From Quillaja saponaria (taxonomy: Eukaryota; Streptophyta; Magnoliopsida; Fabales; Quillajaceae), in assembly GCA_029379385.1 (NCBI GenBank), contig CM055612.1:1550001-1614000 (forward strand): a DNA stretch of 64,000 bases, written 5' to 3'. Of this stretch, positions 47,746-59,989 are shown piece after piece. The translations under genes and the position numbers were made by a program. Within the stretch, counting starts at the first letter, position 1. The number at the start of each line of letters is the position of its first letter. The notes under the pieces are model-generated. The model was not told where the DNA came from. It did not search any database and saw only the letters and a program-made list of their open reading frames with translations.

Positions 47746-50437
47746 ATACTCATTGAATTGATAGACAATATCAAAGGAATCCATTGTTGATCCATGTGTT
47801 GTTCAACTTAGCAGGAATTTGCTGAGACCAACAAGGAAGCCAATTTCTTGATGGAAAGAAAGTGTAGAAAGTGAGAAAAAAATTTATCTTTTTTTCTAAA
47901 ATAGAAGTATTTGAGCAAAAATTCCTGCTAACATAATATAACTAGTCGTTAACCCAACTCATATCAATCTAAAGTACTTTCTTAGATTAATTTTTTGAAG
48001 AAAAAATTTAACAATAATTTTTACGTTTGTTTTTTTTTTTTTTTTTTTTGCTTATTAAACCAAAATGTGAACTTCATTTTTGGACAGATGTGAAATACAC
48101 ATTATATAGTGAAGGAATACTAGCTAGACTAAATTATTATTTTGATGGTAAATAAGGCTTCAATTTTAAATTTTCATTCTTCAATATTCAATTTTATTAA
48201 TTAAAATATAAAATATTTTATAATTTTCAATTTCACCATTCTATGTTATTTTATCAAAGAAAAACTTGAAATATTTTAAAATTGTCAATTTAATCAATGA
48301 TTTCACTAATTAGGATCTAAAAGGTATATCTATTTCGTTTGTTCAAATTTAGAATCTAATATTGAAAAAAAAAATTATCGTTAACACACTAAATTAATAT
48401 ATAAAATTTTAATTCTAAGTTCATTTAAGCTTTTATTGAGACAATATTTTTATGTCCTTAATTCTTTAGTTAAGGATTGTCTTCGATGAATAGTGTGAGT
48501 AGATTTAATTGGGTCCATTATTCTCAACAACGTTGAGAATGGAGGGACCGATAGGCCCGTCAAGGAAGACAGATGGACTAACTGGTCTCAGGCAATAAAT
48601 GTAGATAGAAACAAACGGCAGGCCCATTTGTCATTATAGGTTTCGAGCCTAGAAGCTGTGCCTTCAATCTTGGAGTTTTCAAACAAGCATCACAAAAAAA
48701 TAATACATCAGTACGAAAGAGAAAATATAAAGTTTAATGTGTAAATATAACTTTACCTAACCATACGTCGATTCAGTTTTATATATTTTTTACACAATTA
48801 AGATGATAATAAAAAAAAAATTGGAAAATGTAAATTAACTTAAATTATTTTCCTATCAAATTAAAAATGGAAGTATAAAGGAACACGCATAACATTCTGA
48901 AATTAAAATAGCAAACAACACAATTTGAAAAGAAAAACCAAAGAAATTGAAATTTGTCAAGGCTTATAACATCCACATTTTCTCACCAATTGAGACAAAA
49001 ACCATCAAAACAATTCCACATGAATTCTTTGATAGAAGCATAAATGAAAGCTGCTTATTTTATATGCCTTTTTCTTTTATTATTATAAGTGAAAAAGTTT
49101 TTACCATCCAGATAAGAACTTACAGATATCAACAAAATAATGAATTTTGGATTTATCCTAACCACTTGTAGTGGATGTATTGTACAGATTATCTGATCCA
49201 GATAAGAATTACCATAAAACAAAGAATTGGCAAAAATTGATTTGAAATTGAAACACAAAGTAAGGAATTTGTTAGACTATTATTATACTAATCTATAAGA
49301 GGATTAAAAAGGAGAGAGGGGAAAATTCCAGCTTACAGTTCAACCATGCCTTGCAACATGTTTTTTATTTTCTGATTCGCCCATGATAAACAGTACAACT
49401 TCGTATTTATTTCGGATATAATCATAATTTGTTTTATTATTATTAGTTTTTATATAAATTACTCCCTTGAGGTTTACCAATATATAACACCTTCACCCAC
49501 ATAATGGTTAACACTCCACCCAAAGTAGGGTGTAAACGACGTTAAGCTCCCTCATGTTGCCTGGCTCACAAAACATGTTAGCAAAAGTTAGACGGAATGT
49601 TTTTTTACCATCCATTAACTTGGGTTATTTTTTTTTTAATATAGACTAAATTATATTTTAAGTTCGTTAACATGGTTGAAGTTTAATTTCGTCTTTATAT
49701 ATTTAAAAGGTCAAAAAATCGTCATGTAATTTTAAAAAGGTTTAACTACTATTTTAAAATTTTAAAAATTATTTTATTTTTTAATTTAGTCATTCAAGAA
49801 TATTTTCAGTCAATTTCATCATTTAGATTCATAATTTTTTCATCAAATTATATTATCTTATTTTATGTATAAATAAAGTAATTGTATATAATTTAATAAT
49901 AAAATAAGCAAAAAAGTTTGCAAAATATAAAAATCACTTATGTATGTTATTATTTTTATGTCAATTATAATTATTTCGTTAAGTCATAACATGCAAACAA
50001 AAAAATGAAACTTGTTTAAGAAATTTTGAATTATGAAAAACAAAATTGAGTGAGAAAATTCTTAGAAGACAAAATTAAAATTTATATAATTCTAAGTAAC
50101 TACAATAGTCGATAAGCCTTTCAAATCATGTAATATGATTCCTGTCATCATTTTCTGTTTAGTTTAACTTAATAAAAAGTGACAACTAGTATTATGGTTA
50201 ATGGCGTCATACGTGACTAATCTATATGTCATGACATATAAATAGTGTTATCACGTGGCTAACCTCATTATATGTTTAACCTTTGGTAGCTAATAGATAA
50301 AGAGAAAAAAATTATCTAAATTTGACATCATCTTGTTTATCGGCATTATTGTGTGTGATTCAAAAAGAATTCATTTGAAAATGAAGGCAATTTGAAGGAA
50401 TTGTCCAAAATTGACGAGATTTCACCCGCAAACACAT
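47746..50437. other. Gene-free AT-rich DNA
   Basis: No coding frame, RNA gene or clear element ends. It includes a 21-base T run near 48030-48050. Confidence 0.5.
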
Positions 50438-50777
50438 TGTTAATGTTAATACAATAACTTAACACCAGTAGGAGCAGGACACGTGGCAGTCATCAAGTGA
50501 CTAGAAGGGATGAACAGTTCAAGTAACTTGTGACAAGTATTCTTCTCTACTATATAAGCCTCCAAAGGGGGTAGGGTTTCATAGAGACACATTCTTAGAT
50601 ATTAGGCTCATATTCTTTGTCTCTTTACTGCTCACCCTTTCTAACTTGACCGTAGGAGTTTGAGGAGTTCACCCAGGACCCCACTCTCGTCCTCTATTCT
50701 CTGGTTCACTTCGAAGACTTACAGATCGCCTAAGAGTAAGAAAAAGAAGGCCAAGTAGAATTAAACAGACATTAACA
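50438..50777. mobile_element. Probable solo LTR with TGTTAATG...CATTAACA ends
   Basis: The 340-bp segment has perfectly inverted 8-base ends, TGTTAATG and CATTAACA. It contains a TATA-like ACTATATAAGCC at about 50550 and a leader-like pyrimidine-rich region after it, all expected of an LTR promoter. Flanking 5-mers do not match, so a target-site duplication is lost or the limits are slightly off. Its first ten bases equal those of the left LTR at 19481. Confidence 0.55.
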
Positions 50778-51652
50778 ATTAGAAAAACCCATCAACTTAA
50801 GCTTGTTAAGTGTCCAATCTCAAGTATCAAATATTCAAAAAATGTATTCACTAGCATAGAGCATCGAGCTATTGTAACCCACATTCTAATTTGGGAATTT
50901 CAATCAGAAATTCTTAGAACGAGGGAGAATTTGAAATAGAAAGTAAGACTAACTAAAAAAAATAAAAAAAAATCTTCATTTGTCATCAAATTGGTTACTG
51001 ATTACAAAAGATATAAAGCCTTATTATGTAATATTCAAACTAAATCTCCCAATTATCCTTAAACCCAAAATGGGGTTGCAACAAATTTTTTCTCTTTTGT
51101 CGTCAAGATGTAAAATTCAGTCCCTCACTGCTAATAGCATATAGAGCTGTCATAATAGCCTATGAGCCAATGTGTAGAGAAACTTGATCATTCATCCATT
51201 GCAACCCTTGGTTATGATATTCTTTGACAGTAGATCTTTGCACCAAGATTGAAAATCGGATTCAAATTCAAGTTTTAGCCTTAATTTTTTATGTAACTAG
51301 CTCAAGCTGTTGACCTTTCAGTGTCAAGCTTTTCCAAAACCTTACTCTTTGCGCAGAATGTAATTGGATTCTAATTGTTTGGGCTGAAGCAAAGTCATTG
51401 TATTATATTTATTATCTACAAATTCTTTACTTTGTACAAATAATCACAAAGCCAATCAAACCCCCTTTTCAAGTTTCCCCCTTTTGTTTTGGGGTTAGGG
51501 GGTGTGTGTAAGCAAGAACTAAGAACTCAAAAATTAAAACAAGAAAAACTAAAGAAGGCCAAACCGATCAATTGCCCTTTCCTCTTTAGCACAAAGTCTC
51601 AGTCTTGGACACCAAATTTACAGTAGAAGAACCCTCACCATCCTAAAAAGGC
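50778..51652. other. Spacer and 3' UTR of the ELO-like gene
   Basis: No coding gene. The last 150-200 bases before 51653 probably hold the ELO-like 3' UTR. Confidence 0.45.
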
Positions 51653-52486
51653 CTAAGTAACCTTCCTCTTGCTCAAATATTTGTTGACATAAAACTTCAA
51701 GAACAGCAACAGAATAGCACCATTCATCACAGAATTGAAGACCCAAGCTCCAATCCCGTTACACCCACCTCTCAAAAGATGGAACAAAAGCACCCCAATA
51801 TGGCAAACCAAATTGCATCCCAGAAGCACAATTTGGCAATTCACCACAAACGGAAAGCACGCGCTTGGCAACCCAACTGCCGTCCAGAATCGGTATCCAT
51901 AGACCACAGAGTAAAGCAAGGTCATAAACAGTATAGCCAGGACCTGAAATGACTGTGAAAATTCGAGCCAGAGAAAGGACGTGACCAGAAGAATTGACTG
52001 GTTGAATAGCCTGAAAAATGGGAGCTCTCGATGGTGAAGAATAGTAAAGAATGTGCGGAACAGATGGAGGAACCGAGAGAGGTAGAAGATGTAAGACCAA
52101 AAGAAGACACGCCCAGATGGACGCGTACCAATTGGAAAACAAAGGAACCACTGAAAAGGTGTTGTTTTGTTCCGCCTCCACAACCAGCGAGTGTCCCTGA
52201 TTTCAACGGCGGCGGAGAGTAGAATGCCGACGAAAATTACAACAGAAATTAAGGCCATGGCAAGACTGTGGATGGCAGGGAGAGGCCCCAATGGAACTGG
52301 TCGCCGGCGACGAAAGATTAGGAGGATGAGATGAAGGGCAAAAGCGGCGGCGATGTAGGCGGATATGGCGGCGACGAGGAAAGACCAGGTAGAACCCCAT
52401 GATTGGGTTGTACTCCAGCGAAAGGCTACGATTGATGGGTGCTCTGATAACCAGTATCTCATGCTCTGTATTAAGGTAAATCCCAT
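51653..52486 (-). CDS. ELO-like (GNS1/SUR4 family) membrane protein
   Basis: One uninterrupted exon of 277 residues with about seven hydrophobic segments and a basic C-terminus (KYLSKRKV), consistent with an ER multi-pass protein. Recognisable blocks are LHLFRTFFTILHHRELPFF, SFLWLEFSQSFQVLAILFMT, VVYGYRFWTAVG and CNGIGAWVFNSVMN. Family knowledge: ELO proteins are condensing enzymes of very-long-chain fatty acid elongation, using an HxxHH box. At the expected place this protein reads RLFNQ, so the catalytic box is not evident. Plant ELO-like members such as Arabidopsis At1g75000 are the likely orthologue; their biochemical role is poorly established. The start at 52486 gives the complete first hydrophobic region. 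Confidence 0.85.
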   Translation of the reverse strand: MGFTLIQSMRYWLSEHPSIVAFRWSTTQSWGSTWSFLVAAISAYIAAAFALHLILLIFRRRRPVPLGPLPAIHSLAMALISVVIFVGILLSAAVEIRDTRWLWRRNKTTPFQWFLCFPIGTRPSGRVFFWSYIFYLSRFLHLFRTFFTILHHRELPFFRLFNQSILLVTSFLWLEFSQSFQVLAILFMTLLYSVVYGYRFWTAVGLPSACFPFVVNCQIVLLGCNLVCHIGVLLFHLLRGGCNGIGAWVFNSVMNGAILLLFLKFYVNKYLSKRKVT

Positions 52487-53897
52487 TGACGGGTCTTGAT
52501 CAACAAGAAGAAAGAAAAACGAGATTATAACTTTTCTGTAAATGTGAATTCTTTTATGGGTTTTCTTGTTGAACTCGAGCTTGAGCTTAGTCTTAAGGCA
52601 ATAAAAAGTATTTGGATTGGAAATTGGAATTGAAAAGTACGTGTTTTATCGGAAATTGAAGTGATTCTTGTGGTAAGGAATTAGAACAACACAACTGTGA
52701 TTTGGTTCATGGGATTATTTATTAAATGGCGATGGCCCACACGTCTTATTAGACTTTAAAACGTGTTTTTAATTTTAATTCACCTTCCAATACTTGTTTT
52801 TTAATTAAAAAAGGAACCTTGGCAGGAAGGCACCATGTATCATATGTGAAATAAATAAATAAAGTAGAATATCAATTTAGTCAATCAAATGTCTTAAATT
52901 ATTTATTTTATCTTAATTAAGTTCCTTCAATATCTATATTTAGACTTACTCAATTAAATCACTTTTTCTCTAATATAACATAATTAAAGCACATGATTTG
53001 AGGTTATTATTTATACATTTTGGTTTAGTACACAAGACATGTTTGATTCTTAGTTTTGGCTTTAGAAAGAAAGAAGTGCTACTATTTTTTGTTTATAGTA
53101 TTCAATGTTTAAATTATATTAGGCATTATTCCATTATTATTTTTTTTAATTTGATCCAAAATACGGATTAAAAAAAATTTAATCCTAAACTAATTTTCTG
53201 AGAGTTTCTAACCAAAAAAATGAAGTATGACTAATTCTTCGTAAAATATAATTTTCATTATACATAGACGTGGCCAAAAATTAATAACTATACATTGATG
53301 TTTGTATAAATTTTATTGGTATTTCTAGTATAAATATCTGAGATTACAAATATCAGGTTGTGGAGCGATAAAAAAAATATTTTTTGTTTTATGTTTATGT
53401 CAAATTAAAATATTAAAAAAGACTTTCGTAGGGTAGTAAAGGTTTGGAAATAAATTTTTTATTTTAAAAGAAATTCGTCTTAACCAAATACCATGAGCAC
53501 GCGGTGCACGCTTCTCTAATCGTAGGCGGTTGTTGAATTTTGATATTTGTGGTCAACACGGTGTAGTTGCAAAACTTAACACTTCGATTGGACCTATCGC
53601 ATAACTGTCTCCGTTAGTCATCGTACCGACTGTCTTTAATTCCGTCCTGGTCACCATAACTTGAACGCTACGTTCATCGACGGCCAAGAAGCCAAGAAAA
53701 ACAAATAGCCACTAGAATAGTGCCAGCTAAGTAATTGTCAAACACCATTCTCTCTTCCATCTATTGGAAACCCACCAACCCAGAATTTTATTCCCTTGGC
53801 CTCAGATAACATTTGTGTATCGCAATTTCTGACGATTGACTTCTGTTTAAAGGTTGGTTGGATCGTGGGATCGATCGGTCAATCTCTCAATCTAAAG
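52487..53897. other. Divergent promoter region between ELO-like and RING genes
   Basis: A 1.4-kb head-to-head interval. A leader exon of the RING gene probably ends at 53897. The rest is AT-rich (especially 52860-53480) and without coding signal. Confidence 0.5.
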
Positions 53898-54641
53898 GTT
53901 GGTGATTTTCAATTTGGTTAATTTTATGGATCTTTATGTTTCCGATGTTGTTGAATTTCTTTCCTTTCTCCAAGTTTTTGCGTCATTTTGGATTTCATTT
54001 GCTTGATTATGATGGTCAAAGTTTTTGAACATTGATTTGTCTGTAGCAATCTGGAAACTTTATGAATGTACTGCGCAGTTGTGATGTTGTGGGATATGGG
54101 TTCGTTGGTAATTTGAATTTTGTTGGGATTGAGCTTTTTGATTCTCAAACCAAGTACTTGAATTTTGTGGAAATTCTCCGGTTTATATTGTTTTCTGGGT
54201 GGCTATTGGAATGAAATTTTGGTAAAACTTGTTCGCTAAACCCACACTTCCCTGAATATGAGAAGAATTTTGTTTCCTAAGACGGTAGGTACTTTTAGCA
54301 TTTGAAAGAAGTTTCTGAAAAGGATGTTGAGGATTGACTTTCTGGCTTACAATGGTGAATCCGTTAAACACCCCTGATCCTCTGCCGTCAGAAAAAATAG
54401 AAAATGGCTGCCAATGATTGAAGAATTTTTTATACTGGAAGTTTTCCAACATACCAGGTTATAAATAAGAGATACAACTTGGCGAATTGGCTGGTTGTGC
54501 AGTACATTGCTTTATCTATTCTAAGAACTGTGTTTATATAAATATATATGTTTATGGGTTCTATCTGTAGTTTCTCTGAAAAATGTCATACTTATGGGTT
54601 GTATACGGCTTATGTAGAATCTGAGGGTTGGGGTTCTGCAG
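53898..54641 (+). other. 5' UTR intron of the RING gene, abutting the start codon
   Basis: The acceptor TTCTGCAG ends at 54641, so the ATG is the first triplet of the coding exon. The best donor upstream is CTAAAG then GTTGGTGA at 53898. The donor choice is inferred; the acceptor is clear. Confidence 0.5.
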
Positions 54642-55340
54642 ATGGCAAGTGGGTTTGGGGAATCAACAAGCAGGTCTCCCCCAAACCCTTCTTTCTCAAG
54701 CAATAACAATAACAATGATGCTGGGAATTTTGAGTGCAATATTTGCTTTGAGTTAGCACAAGATCCAATTGTTACTTTATGTGGTCATCTTTTCTGTTGG
54801 CCCTGCCTGTACAAATGGCTTCATTTTCATTCGCAATCCCATGAATGCCCGGTGTGCAAGGCACTCATTGAGGAGGAGAAGTTGGTCCCTTTGTATGGTA
54901 GAGGAAAGACGTCATCTGACCCAAGATCAAAGTCAATTCCTGGTATGAGTATTCCGAATCGTCCAGCTGGTCAAAGGCCCGAAACTGCTCCTCCACCGGA
55001 ATCAAATCAGTTTCCACAACATGGGTTCGGATTGATGGGAGGCTTTGGTGGGTTAGGAGGCTTTGCACCAATGGCAACAGCAAGGTTCGGGAATTTTGCA
55101 TTGTCTGCAGCATTTGGTGGTGTCATCCCATCTTTATTTAATTTTCAGTTCCATGGGTTCCCTGATGCAACCATGTACGGTGCAGCAACTGGTTTTCCCT
55201 ATGGCTTTTCTAACTCATTTCATGGTGGTCATGTTCATCGGTTTACTCGGCATACAGGTCAAGGACAACAAGATTATTATCTGAAGAGGCTGCTTTTGTT
55301 TATTGTTTTCTGTGTCTTACTGGCTTTTATTTGGCAATAA
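54642..55340 (+). CDS. RING-HC E3 ubiquitin ligase with C-terminal membrane anchor (RMA/RNF5 type)
   Basis: A single coding exon of 232 residues. The RING finger at about residues 28-70 has the C3HC4 spacing: CNIC, then CGHLFCWPC, then CPVC. It is followed by the RMA-like LVPLYGRGKTSSDPRSKSIP. The middle is Gly/Phe-rich (GGFGGLGGFAPM; YGAATGFPYGFSNSF). The last 17-18 residues (LLLFIVFCVLLAFIW) form a tail anchor. Family knowledge: such ligases sit on the ER membrane and take part in ER-associated degradation. Arabidopsis At1g19310 and At1g74990 are the recalled homologues, and the neighbouring genes support this. Intact. Confidence 0.93.
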   Translation: MASGFGESTSRSPPNPSFSSNNNNNDAGNFECNICFELAQDPIVTLCGHLFCWPCLYKWLHFHSQSHECPVCKALIEEEKLVPLYGRGKTSSDPRSKSIPGMSIPNRPAGQRPETAPPPESNQFPQHGFGLMGGFGGLGGFAPMATARFGNFALSAAFGGVIPSLFNFQFHGFPDATMYGAATGFPYGFSNSFHGGHVHRFTRHTGQGQQDYYLKRLLLFIVFCVLLAFIWQ

Positions 55341-57360
55341 TAGAGATCAGACTGTTAGTGGATATTTAGTGTTTTCATTTAAACCCTTGTTGTGTAAATC
55401 TTTCATCACACTCTGTCTCTTTTCTTTTTCTTTCTGTTTTCTGATTGAAAGAATAGTTTATTATCATATTTTATCAGTGTCCTTGTAACGCTTTTTGTAT
55501 CTATCTATCTATCATCTGTATGTGAAATTTTGCTTACATCTTTTGCTTTTGCATGAGCTTAGGATGAACATAATTGAAGGAATTTTCATATTCTCCCTTT
55601 CAATTGTTTGCTTCATATCATCCTATCATTTTTCATGTATTTTCTTAACGGAATATTGATGTACAGTTATCTATTCTACCTGTTGAAAGTCCTGATTAGA
55701 AAGTTGGGGTTCTGGCAATGCAATGTGGTTGGACTCTCATGTCGATCTGAATGAATCATCCTTGTCTAGCATGAATTAGATGTGGGTTTGAGAATTGATG
55801 GTGTAGTTTGCACTGTAGGATTGTTGCTTTTAAGCTGGCTGGCAATGTCTTGATCCCTTGGTAATCTTAGTGGCACTTATTTTCCTTTCGATCTTTTCTA
55901 TCGAATAACTTCATTGGTGAGAGATTCTATTTCTTCAAATTACTTGTACTTTATTGCTTTGACTTATTCGTGGCGCAGGCTATTTGTTTGTAGTGAATGT
56001 CTATGTAATAGAATTGGCTTCACCTTCAGTTGATTGCCAATTTGAGATTTTATAAGAAGTTGTTGTGTAAATGTTGCCTAGGTTTCAAGATATTCCAACC
56101 TTCTTATATCCCCAGTCCATGTCCGTATCCACATCCACATCCATTGATTGATTTTGTGGTTGGCCTTGTTTTCTATGTCATATTCTAAATTGACCCGACT
56201 GTCTGAGAAGTGATTTTTCCTGCATTCTGCAGCTATTGTAGGTGTGATTTTTCTCTTCATTCAATGAAAACATTTCTGGATTTCATTTTGAAGAGTTGTA
56301 AGCCAGCAGTAGATTGTTTGAGTCGTTAAGATTTTAAGATGCTGATCTTCAAGCATTGCAACATATTCTGCTTCTTCTATTAGACCCTATAATTCACATT
56401 GAATTATTGTTATTGAATCTCTTGAATAATCTGATCCACCTGTGGCTGTGGCTTTGGGCTACATATTTACAAGACTCGGCCTTTGAGCACATGGGGCTGG
56501 GGCTGCTTTTTTTAAGGCATATATAGGACAATCCTGGGACACTCCACTGCAACTGGCAACTGGCAACTGGCAACTGGCAACTATGTATTGCTGTATTGCA
56601 TTTCATTCAAACGCCTGTTCTACCCTACACATAAATATGCTCTCTTGTTTTTTCTTTTTCTTTTTCTTTTTTAGGATTTGTCTATTCTAATTTCTAGATA
56701 AATTTTTTAAAAAGAATTACGGTTAATTTTGATGTTACCAATCATAAATGAATTTTAACATTTTAGCATTTTTTTTATGCCGTGTCCAGTGAATATAGAA
56801 TAATTATTATTCTAAGGAGAATACATGCAATAAATTTACTGAATGAAAAAACTGATATTTTGTTGTAATATAAAATTTAAATGACTGGATATTGGGTGAA
56901 ATAATCAATGGTGAATTTTAAAAAAAAGTAAATGGTTTTATATAGCCAAATATAATATTGCTGCCACTTGAAATATTTATTAAAATGGAATATATCATCA
57001 GATTTCAGATTAAAAATAAAATTATATGATTAGGTAACAGTCGTATGACTTATTGTGCTATTCTCACACATCCCATTCGTTAAGAAGATGGAGAAACTTC
57101 ATGTTATGTGCAATTAAGATTACATTGACAATGTTAGCAACAAAAATAAAAAAATTACTTTGACAAGTGGCAATCAGACTCCTAATAACTAATTATTTAA
57201 CTCAGAACGAGGATTTGAAGTCAGCTAAGAAATAATCAAATAAAAAACAGATATTTTACAAGTTTGACTCCCACAACCAAACTTGGGCCCCTGATTTATA
57301 CCGAGCACCCATAATTTGAAATTCAGAGTCGGTAAGCTACGATAGGAAGAGGTCTAAGAC
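55341..57360. other. 3' UTR of the RING gene and gene-free spacer
   Basis: The first several hundred bases after the stop probably hold the 3' UTR and downstream region. A short microsatellite of a seven-base unit (AACTGGC, about four to five copies) lies at 56551-56582. No coding gene is supported. Confidence 0.5.
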
Positions 57361-57820
57361 TTAAGTAGGTAATACTTTTTGGGGGCGTGTTTATATATAT
57401 AAAATTATATTTATATTTTTTTTAAATTAATCTTTTTATATTTAATAAAACAATAAATACTTTGATTCTAAATTTTTAAAAACATTCATTTGAAATGTTT
57501 TTAAAAATTGATTTATGTTTTTAAAAGTTTAGAAAATTAATATAATCTCAATTCTTAATGAAAATTTATTTTTATTATTTTATTAATTAATATAATAGAT
57601 TAATTATATATTTTTTTTTATTATCAATACTTATTTTAATCAATTTAAATCTTTTAGAGTAGCTTTACAATAAATTTATCAAACACTAATTCGTGACTTC
57701 TACTTATCGAGAGTAGTTTTTATATTATTTTAGCAAACACTACTGTTATAACTTTTTAAAAGCAACTCTAAAATAATACAATACTTCCCAAAATGTCACA
57801 GTATTACCAAACCAAGCTTA
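57361..57820. mobile_element. MITE-like dispersed element, copy 2
   Basis: Same family and orientation as 46402-46875. Ends pair loosely: AGGTAATACT at the left and TTTGGTAATACTGTGAC as the complement of the right end. Many substitutions separate the two copies, so both are old insertions. No coding sequence. Confidence 0.68.
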
Positions 57821-58912
57821 ACCAATTTTGTAACAACATATATAGACAAGTTTGATTTGTTTATTTACTAAACAATTTCTATAATACAATTTAAGTTTTA
57901 ACTTATTTACAAAAAATAAATTAAATTCGAGTCGAGTTCATAATGAACAACCTACAAAAAAATAAATTATTTTTTTAGATTTGACTTACATATTTAAATT
58001 ATAATCAAAACGAAATCGTGTATACTTAGTAACCTTATATTAATTGTGAAAGGTGTTGGTCACTTTATTATGAATATATATTATAATATTAGTTTTAAAT
58101 ATAAAATGGATTAACATGTAAATATGACTTCCATTTAAATGTAAGTTGAGTTAAGATGTAGAAGACTAATCAAATAAAACTTGGTCTTCTAGCTACTTGG
58201 TCACCAACCAACGTCTCATTTCCTTCCTAATAAAACAAAATTACTAGTAGTACTGTGTTTTCCTTGGAATGCTTCTCAAATGGAATTCTGGTTTGCTGGG
58301 ACATAGTTTTCACACAAGTTTGAGTATGATAGTTCAACCTCAACACATACATATGTAAGCAAAACTATTAACCATAAAATAAATAAATAAAAAATACTGT
58401 AAATGTGATCAAATTCATGACCATGATGTAATCTAAAAAAAATTCGTGACCATGAAACCTCAACAACATTTATTGAAGTCTACAACACCTATGTATGGAC
58501 CTTGGGCACTTAATATTGTGTTTAATGGATGTATTAATTAAAATTATTTTTTTGCAATTTCATTTTCAGATTCAGATGAAGGTCGTTGAGGGTCCCATTA
58601 GTGAAAATTGAAAAGGCAACAAACCATGCCTACGATGAATCCAGAAGCAGTGTGAACTCAACCTAATTTTCCTTCATATATTCTTGACTTAGCCCACCCT
58701 CTCCGACCCTGCAACCCGGCAGCTCCGCCAGTCACCGCCCCCCATAATATAACATTTTATAATTATTAATACAAAAGCGTGTCTCAAAGCTAGAAGCCTC
58801 CAATTATAAGCCAACTCATAGATCTTCCTTTTCTATCAAAATTTTAAAACTTACACCCTGTTTGTTCTTCCTTTTTCCCCCAAAACTTTCACAATCCAAA
58901 AACACATACACT
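57821..58912. other. Upstream region of the GATL gene
   Basis: AT-rich to about 58670, then a C-rich stretch at 58690-58745 close to the gene. It probably contains the promoter and leader. A specific TATA box was not settled. Confidence 0.45.
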
Positions 58913-59989
58913 ATGCCTATGCCTATGCCAAAACCAAAACCAAAACCACCATTCATAGTACCACTCTTTCTCTTCCTTTCCCTTCTCGTCCTCCCTTCTC
59001 AATCCTCCATTATCAACAATGTTACCCAACAATTCAAAGAAGCCCCACAATTCTACAATTCCCCTGACTGCCCCACCATCGCCGACGTAAACAATGACAA
59101 AAACGACAACCACATCTGCTCTGATCAAGCTGTTCACGTTGCAATGACCTTAGACACAGCATACATCCGAGGTTCCATGGCAGCAATTCTCTCTGTTCTC
59201 CAACACTCTTCCTGTCCTCAAAACATTTTCTTCCACTTCGTCTCATCCTCTAACACGTCACTTTTACACGCTACCATTTCAAAATCATTTCCTTATCTCA
59301 AATTCCAACTCTACCCTTTCCATGATTCAATCGTTTCGGGCCTAATCTCGACCTCAATACGCTCAGCTTTAGATTGTCCTCTCAACTATGCACGTAGCTA
59401 CTTGGCTAACCTCTTACCTTTATGTGTTGGACGAGTTGTCTACCTTGATTCCGACCTCATTCTTGTTGATGATATTGCCAAATTGGCAGCTACCCCACTT
59501 GGGGAAACCTCTGTTTTGGCCGCCCCTGAGTATTGCAATGCCAATTTCACTTTCTATTTCACTCCCTCATTTTGGTCCAACCCATCTCTGTCACTCACAT
59601 TTTCTAACAGAAAAGCTTGTTACTTTAACACTGGGGTGATGGTAATTGATCTGGAACGGTGGCGTTCAGGTGATTACACAAGAAAGATTGAGGAATGGAT
59701 GGAATTACAGAAAAGGATGAGAATTTATGAACTGGGTTCGTTGCCACCTTTCTTGCTTGTTTTTGCTGGGAAAATAGCTCCTGTAGATCATAGGTGGAAC
59801 CAGCACGGTCTTGGTGGGGATAATTTTCGTGGGCTTTGCAGAGATCTGCACCCTGGTCCTGTAAGTCTCTTGCATTGGAGTGGTAAAGGTAAGCCATGGG
59901 CTAGACTCGATGCCAACCGACCCTGCCCTTTGGATGCTCTTTGGGCTCCTTATGATCTATTACGGACACCATTCGCTCTGGATTCTTGA
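58913..59989 (+). CDS. GATL1: Galacturonosyltransferase-like protein, GATL1/PARVUS type (GT8)
   Basis: A single exon of 358 residues. The first ATG at 58913 is chosen; another in-frame ATG follows at 58919. A hydrophobic signal or anchor lies at residues 14-29. The GT8 core shows [33 protein letters not shown], the DxD metal/UDP-sugar site [11 protein letters not shown] (Asp179 and Asp181), [17 protein letters not shown] and the [10 protein letters not shown]-terminal block. Family knowledge: PARVUS is needed to make the reducing-end tetrasaccharide of glucuronoxylan in secondary walls and acts in the ER/Golgi. Intronless structure and length match GATL genes. Intact. Confidence 0.96.
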   Translation: MPMPMPKPKPKPPFIVPLFLFLSLLVLPSQSSIINNVTQQFKEAPQFYNSPDCPTIADVNNDKNDNHICSDQAVHVAMTLDTAYIRGSMAAILSVLQHSSCPQNIFFHFVSSSNTSLLHATISKSFPYLKFQLYPFHDSIVSGLISTSIRSALDCPLNYARSYLANLLPLCVGRVVYLDSDLILVDDIAKLAATPLGETSVLAAPEYCNANFTFYFTPSFWSNPSLSLTFSNRKACYFNTGVMVIDLERWRSGDYTRKIEEWMELQKRMRIYELGSLPPFLLVFAGKIAPVDHRWNQHGLGGDNFRGLCRDLHPGPVSLLHWSGKGKPWARLDANRPCPLDALWAPYDLLRTPFALDS

